A DNA stretch of 64,000 nt from Clostridium thermarum (lineage in GTDB: Bacteria; Bacillota; Clostridia; Clostridiales; Clostridiaceae): positions 2,547,860 through 2,611,859 of the forward strand of contig NZ_CP040924.1 of assembly GCF_006351925.1 (NCBI RefSeq). The letters are read 5' to 3'. Below, piece by piece: positions 18,432-27,159 of this stretch (position 1 is its first letter; each line of letters begins with the position of its first letter). Both the position numbers and the translations under genes were made by a program. The notes under the pieces are model-generated. The model did no database searches. It was not told the origin of the DNA and saw only the letters and a program-made list of their open reading frames with translations.

Positions 18432-18743
18432 ATCAATCCTCAATTAATTACTATATTCTTATTATATTCACCTATTTCAAAAAATACTTCAATAAATTTA
18501 AGCTTCACATTTTATTCTTTCTAAAACATAATTATCAATTAGTTGTATATGTCTTCTATCGATGTCTATGTATTTCAAGACAGTCTTTTGGTTTTTATTA
18601 ATAATCTCATCGGCATCTCCTCTCTATCTTTAGTCTTTTGCCCCATATACCGTCTAGCTTTAATATTCAACAAATGCTATAAAAATTCTTAATTTTAATA
18701 CAAATATCTACATAACTAGATATTGTTCTACTAATTCACAAGA
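18432..18743. other. Intergenic stretch with a possible gene remnant
   Basis: A 312-nt stretch upstream of paralogue B. On the minus strand 18498-18623 is an open frame of 41 codons with no start codon in frame, containing KTVLKYIDIDRRHIQLIDNY; an AGAGGAG sequence lies at its 5' edge but in front of an ATG in another frame that stops after 13 codons. This looks like a decayed small gene. Nothing else is seen. Confidence 0.3.
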
Positions 18744-18780
18744 ACATAAAACAGGCTAAGCAAGCCTAGCCTGTTTTATG
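18744..18780 (-). terminator. Hairpin terminator of the amino-acid ABC operon
   Basis: A perfect 15-bp stem (ACATAAAACAGGCTA with TAGCCTGTTTTATGT) and a 7-8 nt loop, just after the stop at 18788. The T tract is on the plus-strand side as well, so it may work in both directions. Confidence 0.75.
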
Positions 18781-18787
18781 TTTTTAA

Positions 18788-19555
18788 CTATGAAGCCAAA
18801 ATAAAATTCTTCAAGAAAGCTTTAGTTCTTTCGTTACTTGGATCCTGGAAGATCTCTGCAGGACTTCCCTCTTCTACAATAATCCCTTGGTCCATAAAGA
18901 TTACCCTGTCAGAAACATCCTTTGCAAAACTCATTTCATGAGTTACAACTATCATGGTCATGTCTTCAAGTGCAAGTTCTTTTATAACCTTTAGTACCTC
19001 TCCCGTTAGCTCAGGGTCCAAGGCAGATGTTGGTTCATCAATAAGCAATATATCCGGTTTCATTGCCAAGGCTCTGGCAATGGCTACTCTCTGCTTTTGT
19101 CCACCGGATAATTGATAGGGATAAGCATCAGCTTTATCTGCCAAGCCCACCTTATCCAAAAGTTCTAAGGCCAATTTTTTAGCCTCATCAGCGTTCATGT
19201 TTAATACATGTATTGGTGCCTCAATTATATTTCTCAGCACAGAATAGTGAGGAAATAATACAAAATTCTGAAATACCATTCCCAGCTTTAGTCTGATTTT
19301 TCTTAACTCCTTAGCGCTTGGATAAATTGGTTTTCCTTCTTCATCCGCTTGAATAAGTACATCTCCTTCAACAATTAACTTGCCCCTGTCTATAGTTTCA
19401 AGAAGGTTTAAGCATCTCAACATTGTACTCTTACCGGACCCTGATGGCCCTATAACAGATATTACTTCCCCTTTATTCACCTCAAACGAAACACCTTTTA
19501 ATATCTCATTCCCGTCAAAACTTTTAACAAGATTTTCTACTCTTAACATTTCCAT
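18788..19555 (-). CDS. Polar amino-acid ABC transporter ATPase
   Basis: Cytoplasmic ATPase of a three-gene uptake system (GlnQ/TcyC type). Seen: Walker [10 protein letters not shown] near residue 36, signature LSGGQKQR, Walker [14 protein letters not shown], and the switch His (VVTHEMSFA). The ATG at 19555 is preferred because GGGG lies nine bases upstream; another ATG at 19564 directly abuts the permease stop region. Last gene of the SBP-permease-ATPase operon. The amino acid carried cannot be read from sequence. Confidence 0.93.
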   Translation of the reverse strand: MEMLRVENLVKSFDGNEILKGVSFEVNKGEVISVIGPSGSGKSTMLRCLNLLETIDRGKLIVEGDVLIQADEEGKPIYPSAKELRKIRLKLGMVFQNFVLFPHYSVLRNIIEAPIHVLNMNADEAKKLALELLDKVGLADKADAYPYQLSGGQKQRVAIARALAMKPDILLIDEPTSALDPELTGEVLKVIKELALEDMTMIVVTHEMSFAKDVSDRVIFMDQGIIVEEGSPAEIFQDPSNERTKAFLKNFILAS

Positions 19556-19567
19556 GCTGCTCATCCC

Positions 19568-20230
19568 CTATCTGTAATAATTTAACTTACTTTCTATAGC
19601 GTGAAAAATCTTTGTCACAACCCAATTCATAATAAGATAGAAAATTCCTGCAATCAGCAATGGGGTTGTTGAAAAATGTCTATTGGCAGAATTCTGAGCA
19701 AATCTGAATAGTTCAGAAATTCCTATTACCTGAACAAGTACCGTGTCCTTTACTAAGGTTATTACTTCATTGCTTGTGGCGGGTAAAATTCTTTTTATTG
19801 CCTGAGGTAATATTATTTTAAAAAAGGTCTGAACTTTTGTAAAACCTAATACAGAAGCTGCCTCATACTGTTCTCTCTCCATAGATGCAATGCCCCCACG
19901 GTAGATTTCAGCAAAATACGCCGCATAATTAATGGAAAAAGCTATGATAGCGGCCAAAAAACGATCAATGTTTAATCCCAAGATATTGGATGGGGCGAAA
20001 TAAATGAACATAATCTGAAGCATCAGTGGTGTACCCCTCATAACTAAAATATACAGTTTTACCGGTTCACTTATAAGCTTTCTTTTAGACATTCTTCCAA
20101 GTGCTACAAGTAAGCCCAAGGGTAGTGCTATTACCAATGTTAAGGCAAACACCTCCAGAGTTACTAAGGTACCTTCCATAAGGTTTCCTATCATTTTTAC
20201 AAAAGTGTCCCATCCAATACTTCCAAACAT
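19568..20230 (-). CDS. Polar amino-acid ABC transporter permease
   Basis: HisM/GlnP-type inner-membrane subunit. Seen: about five membrane segments, MRGTPLMLQIMFIYF (amino-acid permease signature), and the ATPase-contact EAA loop EQYEAASVLGFTKVQTFFKIILPQA split as EAASVLGFTKVQ then FFKIILPQA. Start at ATG 20230 with AAGGGGA six bases upstream; longer starts are possible. One permease gene, so the channel is presumably a homodimer. Confidence 0.93.
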   Translation of the reverse strand: MFGSIGWDTFVKMIGNLMEGTLVTLEVFALTLVIALPLGLLVALGRMSKRKLISEPVKLYILVMRGTPLMLQIMFIYFAPSNILGLNIDRFLAAIIAFSINYAAYFAEIYRGGIASMEREQYEAASVLGFTKVQTFFKIILPQAIKRILPATSNEVITLVKDTVLVQVIGISELFRFAQNSANRHFSTTPLLIAGIFYLIMNWVVTKIFHAIESKLNYYR

Positions 20231-20253
20231 AATCATTCCCCTTATCAATTTTT

Positions 20254-20296
20254 AAAAGTTCTGCCGGCAGAAGACTCACCAGCAGAACTTTTATAT
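20254..20296 (-). promoter_or_regulatory. Intra-operon hairpin between binding protein and permease
   Basis: AAAAGTTCTGC pairs with GCAGAACTTTT around a loop containing a second small stem. It lies in the 55-nt gap after the binding protein gene. Such hairpins commonly attenuate or stabilise the upstream message so that the binding protein is made in excess. Confidence 0.6.
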
Positions 20297-20302
20297 TTAT
20301 CA

Positions 20303-21106
20303 TTATTTCTTAATCGTTGTAATATCTTCTCCAAACCAGTTGTTAGATATTTCTGCTGCCTTTCCATCCTCAGCCATTGCTTGTAAGGTCTCTTGGACCT
20401 TCTCCATCAATTCTTTATCCTTCTTTCTAAAGCCAATACCATATTCCTCTTCTGCCAGAGCCTCATCTAAAACTTTATAGCTCTTATCCTTCTTTTGAAT
20501 ATAATAACGTGCCACTATTTCATCCATAAGTACCGCATCTACTCCACCCTTTTCCAAGTCCATCAGAGCCATCATATTATCTTTAAACTCTACAACTTCC
20601 TTTAAAGACTTTCTAAAATCTTGTGACTTTTCTAGGGCATCTGCAGCACTTGATCCCGCTTGTAATCCTAACTTTTTACCTTCAAGCTCTTTAAGCGTAC
20701 TGAAGCTTGAATTGCTATTTACCACTAATACTTGTCTATTTTTCATGTAAGGTTCTGAGAATAAAACCTGCTTCTTTCTATCTTCTGTTATTGTAAATCC
20801 ATTCCATATAGCATCTATGTTACCGGTATTTAATTCCTGTTCCTTAGCATTCCAATCAATTGGTTGCAGCTTTAATTCTATGCCTAATCTGTCAAATACT
20901 TCTTTGGCTAAATCTATATCAAAGCCCACAATGTTGTTGTCATCATCGGTAAATCCCATTGGTGGAAAACTTGCATCCAATCCTAATACAAAAGTCTTTT
21001 TCTCCTGTATTTTTTTCCACGAGTCCTCGCTTTTATTATTGCATCCACTTAATGTTCCCAAAGCTAGCACCGCGGTCAAGCATAAGGTAAATATTTTTTT
21101 CTTCAT
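20303..21106 (-). CDS. Amino-acid ABC transporter substrate-binding lipoprotein
   Basis: Extracellular binding protein of the SBP_bac_3 family. Seen: a lipoprotein signal with lipobox LSGC at about 21-24 (numbered from the ATG at 21106), then LGLDASFPPMGFTDDDNNIVGFDIDLAKEV-type opening (LDASFPPMGF, GFDIDLAKEV) typical of polar amino-acid binders, and a C-terminal GIGFRKKDKELMEKV. First gene of the operon. The ligand is uncertain; basic, cystine or glutamine types are all possible. Confidence 0.92.
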   Translation of the reverse strand: MKKKIFTLCLTAVLALGTLSGCNNKSEDSWKKIQEKKTFVLGLDASFPPMGFTDDDNNIVGFDIDLAKEVFDRLGIELKLQPIDWNAKEQELNTGNIDAIWNGFTITEDRKKQVLFSEPYMKNRQVLVVNSNSSFSTLKELEGKKLGLQAGSSAADALEKSQDFRKSLKEVVEFKDNMMALMDLEKGGVDAVLMDEIVARYYIQKKDKSYKVLDEALAEEEYGIGFRKKDKELMEKVQETLQAMAEDGKAAEISNNWFGEDITTIKK

Positions 21107-21166
21107 AATCATCCATCCCCTTTAGATATGTATCTTCATAATTGCTCGTACATTTATCATGATTCT

Positions 21167-21195
21167 ATTATACTTTAAAACTTCATCATAGTAAA
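21167..21195 (-). promoter_or_regulatory. Promoter of the amino-acid ABC operon
   Basis: TTTACT (21190-21195), 17-nt spacer, TATAAT (21167-21172), about 55 nt upstream of the binding protein start. No T-box or riboswitch is seen in the leader. Confidence 0.65.
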
Positions 21196-21318
21196 GTGGT
21201 AAATTAAAAAATCTTATAATTCCTATTATACTTGTGAGAATATTAGTTCTAAACCTTTTCATTCAGCTTTTTTCGCTAAAATCTACCATAATGTTAGAGG
21301 GACGACCTCTGCCATCCC

Positions 21319-22275
21319 TCATACAGCTTTCTTAACACTCCATTTTCCACATCTATCTCCAAAGGCTCCTACTGAATTATTTCCATCATAAATCCCAACC
21401 ACTTCACACTTATTGCTGCAGTCTCCACATTCAAAGCTCCTAGATTGAAAATCTTTGTCTGAGATATTAAAGCCTTTAAAATTAGTATATCCTTTTTCCT
21501 TTACAGTATCTTTAGCAATAATAGCTGCACCGATTGCCCCCATTACATTATAGTGGTCCGGCACGTATATTTCCGTATTAAGTGCCTCTTCAAAGGCCTT
21601 CTTCATACCTATATTGGCGGCTACTCCACCTTGGAAAAAGATCTTATTTTCAACAGACTTTCCTTTAGCTACATTGCTCAGATAGTTTCTCACCAAGGCG
21701 TCACAGAGTCCTCTTATAATATCACTTTCATTGTAGCCTAGCTGTTGTTTATGTATCATGTCCGATTCTGCAAATACTGCGCATCTGCCAGCTATTCTTA
21801 GTGATACCTTGGACTTTAGGGCATAGTCACCAAACTCTTCTATGGGGATTGCCAATCGCTCTGCCTGTCGATCCAAAAAAGATCCAGTCCCCGCTGCACA
21901 TACGGTATTCATAGCAAAATCTGTTACGATTCCATCCCTTAGAATTATAATTTTGGAATCTTGTCCTCCGATTTCTATGATGGTTTTTACATCCTTATCA
22001 AAGGAAAGGGCAGCCACTGCGTGAGCGGTTATTTCATTTTTCACGGCATCCCCACCGGTTATATATGAAGCAATTATTCTGCCGCTGCCTGTAGTTCCTA
22101 CTGCGCCTATTTCTTCATTCTTATATTTATCCTTCAACATTCCAAAGCCCTCTTGTATGGCTTTAATGGGTCTTCCTTTTGTCCTTAAATACAACTTTTC
22201 AACAACTGACATATTTTGATCCAGTACTACTATATCTGTACTGACAGATCCAACATCCACACCTAAATAATACAT
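21319..22275 (-). CDS. Acyl-CoA dehydratase activase (HgdC/BadF ATPase)
   Basis: ASKHA-fold ATPase with a dimer-bridging [4Fe-4S] cluster that fires low-potential electrons into 2-hydroxyacyl-CoA dehydratases or benzoyl-CoA reductases. Seen: phosphate motif GVDVGSVSTDIVV (residues 5-17), the cluster ligands Cys126 (NTVCAAGTGS) and Cys165 (AGRCAVFAESDM), and GGVAANIGM. A C-terminal tail adds CGDCSNKC and DRCGKW, four to five further Cys. It overlaps the upstream gene by 13 nt. No dehydratase subunit gene is in the window, so the target is unknown. Confidence 0.9.
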   Translation of the reverse strand: MYYLGVDVGSVSTDIVVLDQNMSVVEKLYLRTKGRPIKAIQEGFGMLKDKYKNEEIGAVGTTGSGRIIASYITGGDAVKNEITAHAVAALSFDKDVKTIIEIGGQDSKIIILRDGIVTDFAMNTVCAAGTGSFLDRQAERLAIPIEEFGDYALKSKVSLRIAGRCAVFAESDMIHKQQLGYNESDIIRGLCDALVRNYLSNVAKGKSVENKIFFQGGVAANIGMKKAFEEALNTEIYVPDHYNVMGAIGAAIIAKDTVKEKGYTNFKGFNISDKDFQSRSFECGDCSNKCEVVGIYDGNNSVGAFGDRCGKWSVKKAV

Positions 22276-23354
22276 TTCTTAATTCTCCTTTCAAGCAGAT
22301 CTATAAAGGCCTCTATACGGGTTACGTAGCCAGCCTCACCGGTAAGCTCATCTACCACTAAAGTCATAATTGGAAAGTCCTTATCCTTTGATATGGTAGG
22401 AAGTATGGATTTTGACACTATCTCCGGCATACAGCCAAATGGAAATATTTGAATTGCTCCATCACAGCCATGTTTATGTGCCAGTACAGCCTCTCCGATA
22501 CACTCTCTTCCATGGCCACCTATGTAATAAGGCAGATATTTTCTAGATGCCATCCTAATATCAATGGAATGAAGCTTCAAGGGCGACATAACCAAATTTT
22601 TTACCCACCAGCTGGGATATAGGGTCCTCATAGTGCTTACCCCATAGTCCATAAGCTTATCTTCTATATAGAGGTTAGAAAAGGGTTCAATAATTGTATA
22701 AATCTCACCTATAATTGCCACTTTTATGACCCTTCTGTTTTTATCTATAGGCACGGATCCTACTATTTTTTTATACTCCTTTATCAAGCTGAGCATCTCA
22801 TTGACCCCCTTGGCTTCTAACATCCTTCTTTTAAACTCATATAATATCCGTTTGCATTGTCCTCTATTAATCTCATATCCTGCCTTAAGTCTTAATGCTT
22901 TCTCAATATCATCTACAGCATTTATAACCCTAAGGGCATTATAAACTGCCTTTATCTTTTCCGGTCTGCACAAGGGGCTTTTCTCTGATATTTTCCCTAT
23001 TCTCTTCAGTAGTTCATCTTTTCCTATATCTCCTGGAGCATCAATGACTATCAACTCTGCCTTGGGATTCAACTTTTTTAGAATATTTATTTGAAGCTCA
23101 CAGTACTCCCCATATCTGCATGGTCCGCAGCTGCCTGTAATAATAAAGGTATCAGCTCCCTTCTCCATTGCTTCTATATAGTTGCCCACCATAATTTTAA
23201 AGGGTAGACAAATTTCCTCCGGTGAGTATTTACTTCCAAGTTCTAAGGTACTCTTACTGCTGACCTGAGGTAATACATAATCTGTCTGCAATCCTTCGAA
23301 CAGTGCTTTTGCTGCTATAGAGGTATTACCCAAGTTTGGAACACTTATTTTCAC
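22263..23354 (-). CDS. Activase-associated DUF2229-type protein, larger subunit
   Basis: A 363-residue protein of the CoA-activase-associated family. Seen: SPEEICLPFKIMVGNY and GSCGPCRYGEYCE with clustered Cys, a HGCDGAIQIFPFGCMPEI stretch, and an ending VDELTGEAGYVTRIEAF shared with the next gene. In most genomes these segments are part of one protein of about 1,400 residues fused to the activase; here they are separate genes. Overlaps both neighbours. Confidence 0.82.
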   Translation of the reverse strand: MKISVPNLGNTSIAAKALFEGLQTDYVLPQVSSKSTLELGSKYSPEEICLPFKIMVGNYIEAMEKGADTFIITGSCGPCRYGEYCELQINILKKLNPKAELIVIDAPGDIGKDELLKRIGKISEKSPLCRPEKIKAVYNALRVINAVDDIEKALRLKAGYEINRGQCKRILYEFKRRMLEAKGVNEMLSLIKEYKKIVGSVPIDKNRRVIKVAIIGEIYTIIEPFSNLYIEDKLMDYGVSTMRTLYPSWWVKNLVMSPLKLHSIDIRMASRKYLPYYIGGHGRECIGEAVLAHKHGCDGAIQIFPFGCMPEIVSKSILPTISKDKDFPIMTLVVDELTGEAGYVTRIEAFIDLLERRIKKCII

Positions 23355-24246
23355 TTAATTTCCTCCTTTCAAGCATGTCGCTAAAGGCTTCTATTCTCGT
23401 ATCTATGCCTGCTTCCCCGGTATGTTCATCTATCTTTAGTACCATAAAGGGAAAATCGCCGATATGCTCCTTTATAAGTTCTATTACTATAGAATCTATA
23501 CCGCAGGCAAAGGAAGATATATAAATGATACCGTCGACCAGGCCTTCCTCATATAGGGAAACGGAAGCACCGTAAGAATTCTTTGCAAAACTCCAAAAGG
23601 GCTTTTTATAAAGATTCTTTATCTTTCTTTCGATAGTTTCTTTGTTTACTCTTTCCTCCGTGATAACTCCTATGCCCAGTTTATTTAACTTCTTTTTTAT
23701 GTTCATATTCACATAGTTGTCATAGACATTATAGGTATGGCCCATTAAGGCTACCTTATGCCTAAAGCTCCTATCCTCATGTCCATGCTCCGAACTATTA
23801 TAAAACTCCTCTGCCTTTCTGTAAGCATCTACTATTTGTTTTTTACTGCAGTCTAGCATTTTTCCCAAGTACATAAACCACTGAAGACGGTCTGTCCTTG
23901 TCACCAGGTTTAAGGGTGCCTCCGTTAGCCTTGGCAGCCCTTCTATACTATTTTTAAGCATTTCAATTAATCCACAAAATTTTGGACATATGTACTCCCT
24001 ATGTTCAACCTTCATTATTCTAGGTGTTATGATCAAATCACACCTATCCTTTAGCCAATGAATATGTCCATGAAACACTTTAATCGGTAGACATGCATCA
24101 TCTACACAGCAGTTTACTCCCCTATCCAATATGTCTCTGCTTGTATCCGAAGACACAATATATTGTATACCCAATTCTTTCAGGAAAACTTCTAAAGTTG
24201 ATCCATACTTCCAATACATGAGTCCCTTTGGTATACCTACTACCAT
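23326..24246 (-). CDS. Activase-associated DUF2229-type protein, first subunit
   Basis: A 306-residue protein starting MVVGIPKGLMYWKYG, the usual opening of the DUF2229 family, with CCVDDACLPIKVFHGH carrying three Cys and an ending DEHTGEAGIDTRIEAF parallel to the ending of its downstream partner, which suggests an ancient duplication. First gene of the three-gene cluster, overlapping the second by 29 nt. It probably works with the activase in electron delivery or in cluster handling. Confidence 0.82.
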   Translation of the reverse strand: MVVGIPKGLMYWKYGSTLEVFLKELGIQYIVSSDTSRDILDRGVNCCVDDACLPIKVFHGHIHWLKDRCDLIITPRIMKVEHREYICPKFCGLIEMLKNSIEGLPRLTEAPLNLVTRTDRLQWFMYLGKMLDCSKKQIVDAYRKAEEFYNSSEHGHEDRSFRHKVALMGHTYNVYDNYVNMNIKKKLNKLGIGVITEERVNKETIERKIKNLYKKPFWSFAKNSYGASVSLYEEGLVDGIIYISSFACGIDSIVIELIKEHIGDFPFMVLKIDEHTGEAGIDTRIEAFSDMLERRKLSENKCSKLG

Positions 24247-24412
24247 GATATATCTCCTCCTATTGCCACATTTTAATATTTTTGCAACTTTTCATAGAAA
24301 ATATACATTTATATAAAAAATGCTTTTATAGCTTTCCCAAAATTTCCGATCATAGTAATAATTTTTTTAGAAAATTCATATTCTAGTTTGAATAATGTAA
24401 TAAGGTGGTACT

Positions 24413-24886
24413 ATGAAAAAAGTCTTATCATTAATTTTATTATTATCTGCTTTGCTTAACCTTTCAGCTTGCTCTTCGGGAGCTCTAAAGTATAGCTTTA
24501 AAGGAAATAAACCCAATGCATTTTACTATACGGATCAACTAATTAAAGAAATAAAAGCACACGGTATAACAAACGTACTAGTCCTAGAAACCAACCTGAA
24601 TAAAGAACTTAATTTAAAGGATGATGATAAAAAAATTCTGATTAGCTTTTTAAACTCTATAAAAACCAGCAATTTCTTGACTAAAGCTCCTGACCTTCCT
24701 AAAAAGCCTGAATTTAAATTTTATATAACTATAGATGATGAAAAATTTGTCATGAATGTGTATAATGAAAAATACATAGGTATCCACCCTTGGGATGGTG
24801 CTTATTCCATGGATTACATAGATATGTCCGATGTTAAGAGGCTGTATAATTTACATGTCCTCTGCAAATACCTTTATAAGAATTAG
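24413..24886 (+). CDS. Small lipoprotein of unknown function
   Basis: A 157-residue protein with a signal peptide and lipobox LSAC (Cys20), AAGGTGG seven bases before the ATG. The mature part (KGNKPNAFYYTDQLIKEI, then KFYITIDDEKFVMNVY) has a small alpha/beta look with no recognised family. A TGAATAAT -10-like sequence lies 20-30 nt upstream. It is 59 nt upstream of the PHP gene on the same strand and may share its transcript. Confidence 0.75.
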   Translation: MKKVLSLILLLSALLNLSACSSGALKYSFKGNKPNAFYYTDQLIKEIKAHGITNVLVLETNLNKELNLKDDDKKILISFLNSIKTSNFLTKAPDLPKKPEFKFYITIDDEKFVMNVYNEKYIGIHPWDGAYSMDYIDMSDVKRLYNLHVLCKYLYKN

Positions 24887-24945
24887 GTATTTTAATTAAT
24901 AATTAGATAAAGTGCTTCGCACTTTTTTCAAAGGAGGAGAAGATA

Positions 24946-25782
24946 TTGAGTACAAAAGCTGATTTGCATTTACATACCACTGCTTCTGACGGGAAGTTAT
25001 CTCCCAAGGAGCTTGTAAACTTAGCCCATTCCGTAGGGATAAATATCATGGCTGTCACAGACCATGATACTACTTCCGGTGTGGAGGAGGCCCTAGCTGC
25101 CTCTGAGGCTTTACCTCTTGATGTAATACCGGGTATAGAGCTTTCTACACAACATAAGGGTGAAACTGTACACATTCTTGGCTATTTTAGGGATGACAGC
25201 TATAAAGATCCAAAGTTTCAAGGTAAACTGGAGGAAATGAAAGCTCACAGGCTTTGGAGAGGTAAGAAAATTGTAGAAAATTTAAAACAGTATTTTGACA
25301 TTGAATTGGATTATGAAGCTCTTTTGGAGGATGCAAAGGGAGTTATTGCAAGACCACATATAGCCCGAGCAATTATAAATGCAGGCTATAATTATGACTG
25401 GCAGTACATTTTTGATCATATAATTGGTAAAAACAGCCCTGCCTATGTGCCTAATAAGAAGTTATCTTCTGAAGATGGCATAAAACTTTTAAGGTCAGCC
25501 AACGCCCTGGTAGTATTGGCTCATCCCATATTGGTAAAAAAGACTCCCTATAAAGATTTAATAAACTTGGACTTTGATGGCATAGAAGCAGTCTACTGGC
25601 AGAACACTCCAAAGGACACAGATTACTTTATAAATTTGTCTCTTGAGCATAATAAAATTATCACCGGCGGCTCCGACTTTCACGGCGGTGATGCAGGAGA
25701 TTCCAAACACGGGTATATTGGCAGTGTAGAATATGATGAGAAGTACCTCCTAAACTTCAAAAGAAACCTTTATAAAAAATAG
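24946..25782 (+). CDS. PHP-domain phosphoesterase (TrpH/RNase AM-like)
   Basis: Metal-dependent phosphoesterase of the COG0613 group, related to enzymes acting on nucleotide or RNA 5' ends. Seen: the four PHP metal motifs ADLHLHTTASDG (residues 4-15), AVTDHDTTSG, the IPGIELST strand with HILGYF, and GGSDFHG near the C-terminus. Length 278 is standard. The start is TTG at 24946 with AGGAGG nine bases upstream. A shared terminator follows. Confidence 0.9.
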   Translation: MSTKADLHLHTTASDGKLSPKELVNLAHSVGINIMAVTDHDTTSGVEEALAASEALPLDVIPGIELSTQHKGETVHILGYFRDDSYKDPKFQGKLEEMKAHRLWRGKKIVENLKQYFDIELDYEALLEDAKGVIARPHIARAIINAGYNYDWQYIFDHIIGKNSPAYVPNKKLSSEDGIKLLRSANALVVLAHPILVKKTPYKDLINLDFDGIEAVYWQNTPKDTDYFINLSLEHNKIITGGSDFHGGDAGDSKHGYIGSVEYDEKYLLNFKRNLYKK

Positions 25783-25811
25783 TGGGCATGCAGTCTTGCC
25801 CACTATTTTTT
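25774..25811. terminator. Bidirectional terminator between the PHP gene and corA remnant
   Basis: AAAAATAGTGGGCA pairs with TGCCCACTATTTTT around a short loop; it overlaps the 3' ends of both convergent genes. Confidence 0.85.
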
Positions 25812-26614
25812 ACAACCATTTTTATTTTTAAAAACACTTATCAGACATAATACCAGGGTAACCATCACAGCTACTATGAAATAAAAACCATATACTTCAT
25901 TTTTTAATGGTATATGATTAAAGCTCATACCAAACAGGCCAGTTATAATTTCAATGGGCAGGAACACTGCAGTTACTATAGTAAAGACCTTCATTATCTC
26001 ATTAGTTTTATTGGAAATCTCAGACTCGTAGGCCTCCCGCACCAAGGCCAAATCCTGAACCAGCATGTCCTGTGCCTGCATAAGCTTATCTGTTTTCTTA
26101 TTTATGCTTTCAAAGTACTTTAAATATTCAGCTTCAATGAACCTATTATCAGTTATATTAAGACTGTCTCCAATATATCTAAGTGGATTCAAGAACTTTC
26201 TAATCTTATAAACCTGTCTTCTTAAATTTATAAGCCGTCTTACATGCTCCTCATTGGGAGACTTTAATATTTTTATCTCTATGTCATCCTCTTCTGCCTC
26301 TAAATCGGAAATTATATTATAATTTCTGACTATGATCCTGTCCAGTATATAGTACAATAAAATGCAGGGCCTGGGCTTTCCTTCAATATAAAACAATACT
26401 TGCCTTGATTTATATCCTGAAGTAAATTCTCTAATATTGGTGATTGATCCTTGTATATAGTAATAATATAATCCTTCCCCAGATATATATTGAGCTCTCT
26501 AGAAATGATTTCATCATTGTTAAGCTCTAAAATGTTAAAGATTATAAACAGATAGGATTCATATACGCATATCTTTGCAGATTGATTAATATTTTTGCAC
26601 TCCTCTAGGGTCAA
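25803..26614 (-). pseudogene. Frame-broken CorA-type magnesium transporter
   Basis: Two overlapping frames form one CorA-like protein: 94 residues from 26614 (cytoplasmic N-terminal part) and about 190 residues ending at 25803 with a coiled coil and two membrane segments at the C-terminus. The frame changes between about 26330 and 26396. Together they would give roughly 285 residues, near the 300-320 usual for CorA. The pore signature reads FGMSFN where CorA proteins have YGMN, so a key Asn is replaced by Ser. Either a damaged gene or a sequencing error; the signature change favours real decay or a divergent relative. Confidence 0.75.
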
Positions 26615-27159
26615 TCTGTAATTATTTCATCCATCCTTATATCATGCACTTCCATTGGCACTTTTTCCAGAACTTGAAAGTCGTATCCCAAGGCAATTTT
26701 TTTCGCATCACTCTTTAAATTGACAAGGTACTTGTCATACATCCCGGCACCATATCCAAGCCTTCCGCCATTTTTATCAAAGGCGGCACCTGGTATTATG
26801 GCCAAGTCTATTTCAGATGGACTTACAATTCTATTTTCTATCAAAAGGGGTTCAAGTATACCATATTTATTTTCTTTTAACTCTTCTAAGCTATGTATCT
26901 CAACGGCTACCATGCCTTCTTCCAGAGATAATATAACCGGCACAGCCACAGTCTTACCTTTAGATAAGGCATCCATGATAATCCTATGGGTATCTACTTC
27001 ATTACCGAAGCTTACAAAGATAAAAAGCTTATTACATTTTACATAGGCTGCATGACCTGTGAGATTAGAAAAAATAATCTTGTCTTTTTCTAACTTTTCT
27101 ATTTTAGATAAACTACTTAGCTTTTCCTTAATGTTTCTTCTGATTGTTTTCTTATCCAT
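26611..27159 (-). CDS. 5-formyltetrahydrofolate cyclo-ligase
   Basis: Converts 5-formyl-THF to 5,10-methenyl-THF with ATP hydrolysis, returning the folate to one-carbon metabolism. Seen: a basic N-terminal helix (KKTIRRNIKEKLSSL), FVSFGNEVDTHRII, and the C-terminal signature PGAAFDKNGGRLGYGAGMYDKYL around residues 136-158 (G-x-x-F-D-x-x-G-x-R-x-G-x-G-x-G-x-Y-D). Length 182 is typical. It overlaps hprK by 8 nt and the corA remnant by 4 nt. Confidence 0.95.
   Translation of the reverse strand: MDKKTIRRNIKEKLSSLSKIEKLEKDKIIFSNLTGHAAYVKCNKLFIFVSFGNEVDTHRIIMDALSKGKTVAVPVILSLEEGMVAVEIHSLEELKENKYGILEPLLIENRIVSPSEIDLAIIPGAAFDKNGGRLGYGAGMYDKYLVNLKSDAKKIALGYDFQVLEKVPMEVHDIRMDEIITD

Noticed and set aside
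21297-21320. GAGGGA/TCCCTC stem after the activase gene
   Set aside because: No T run follows on the minus strand, so it was not listed as a terminator.
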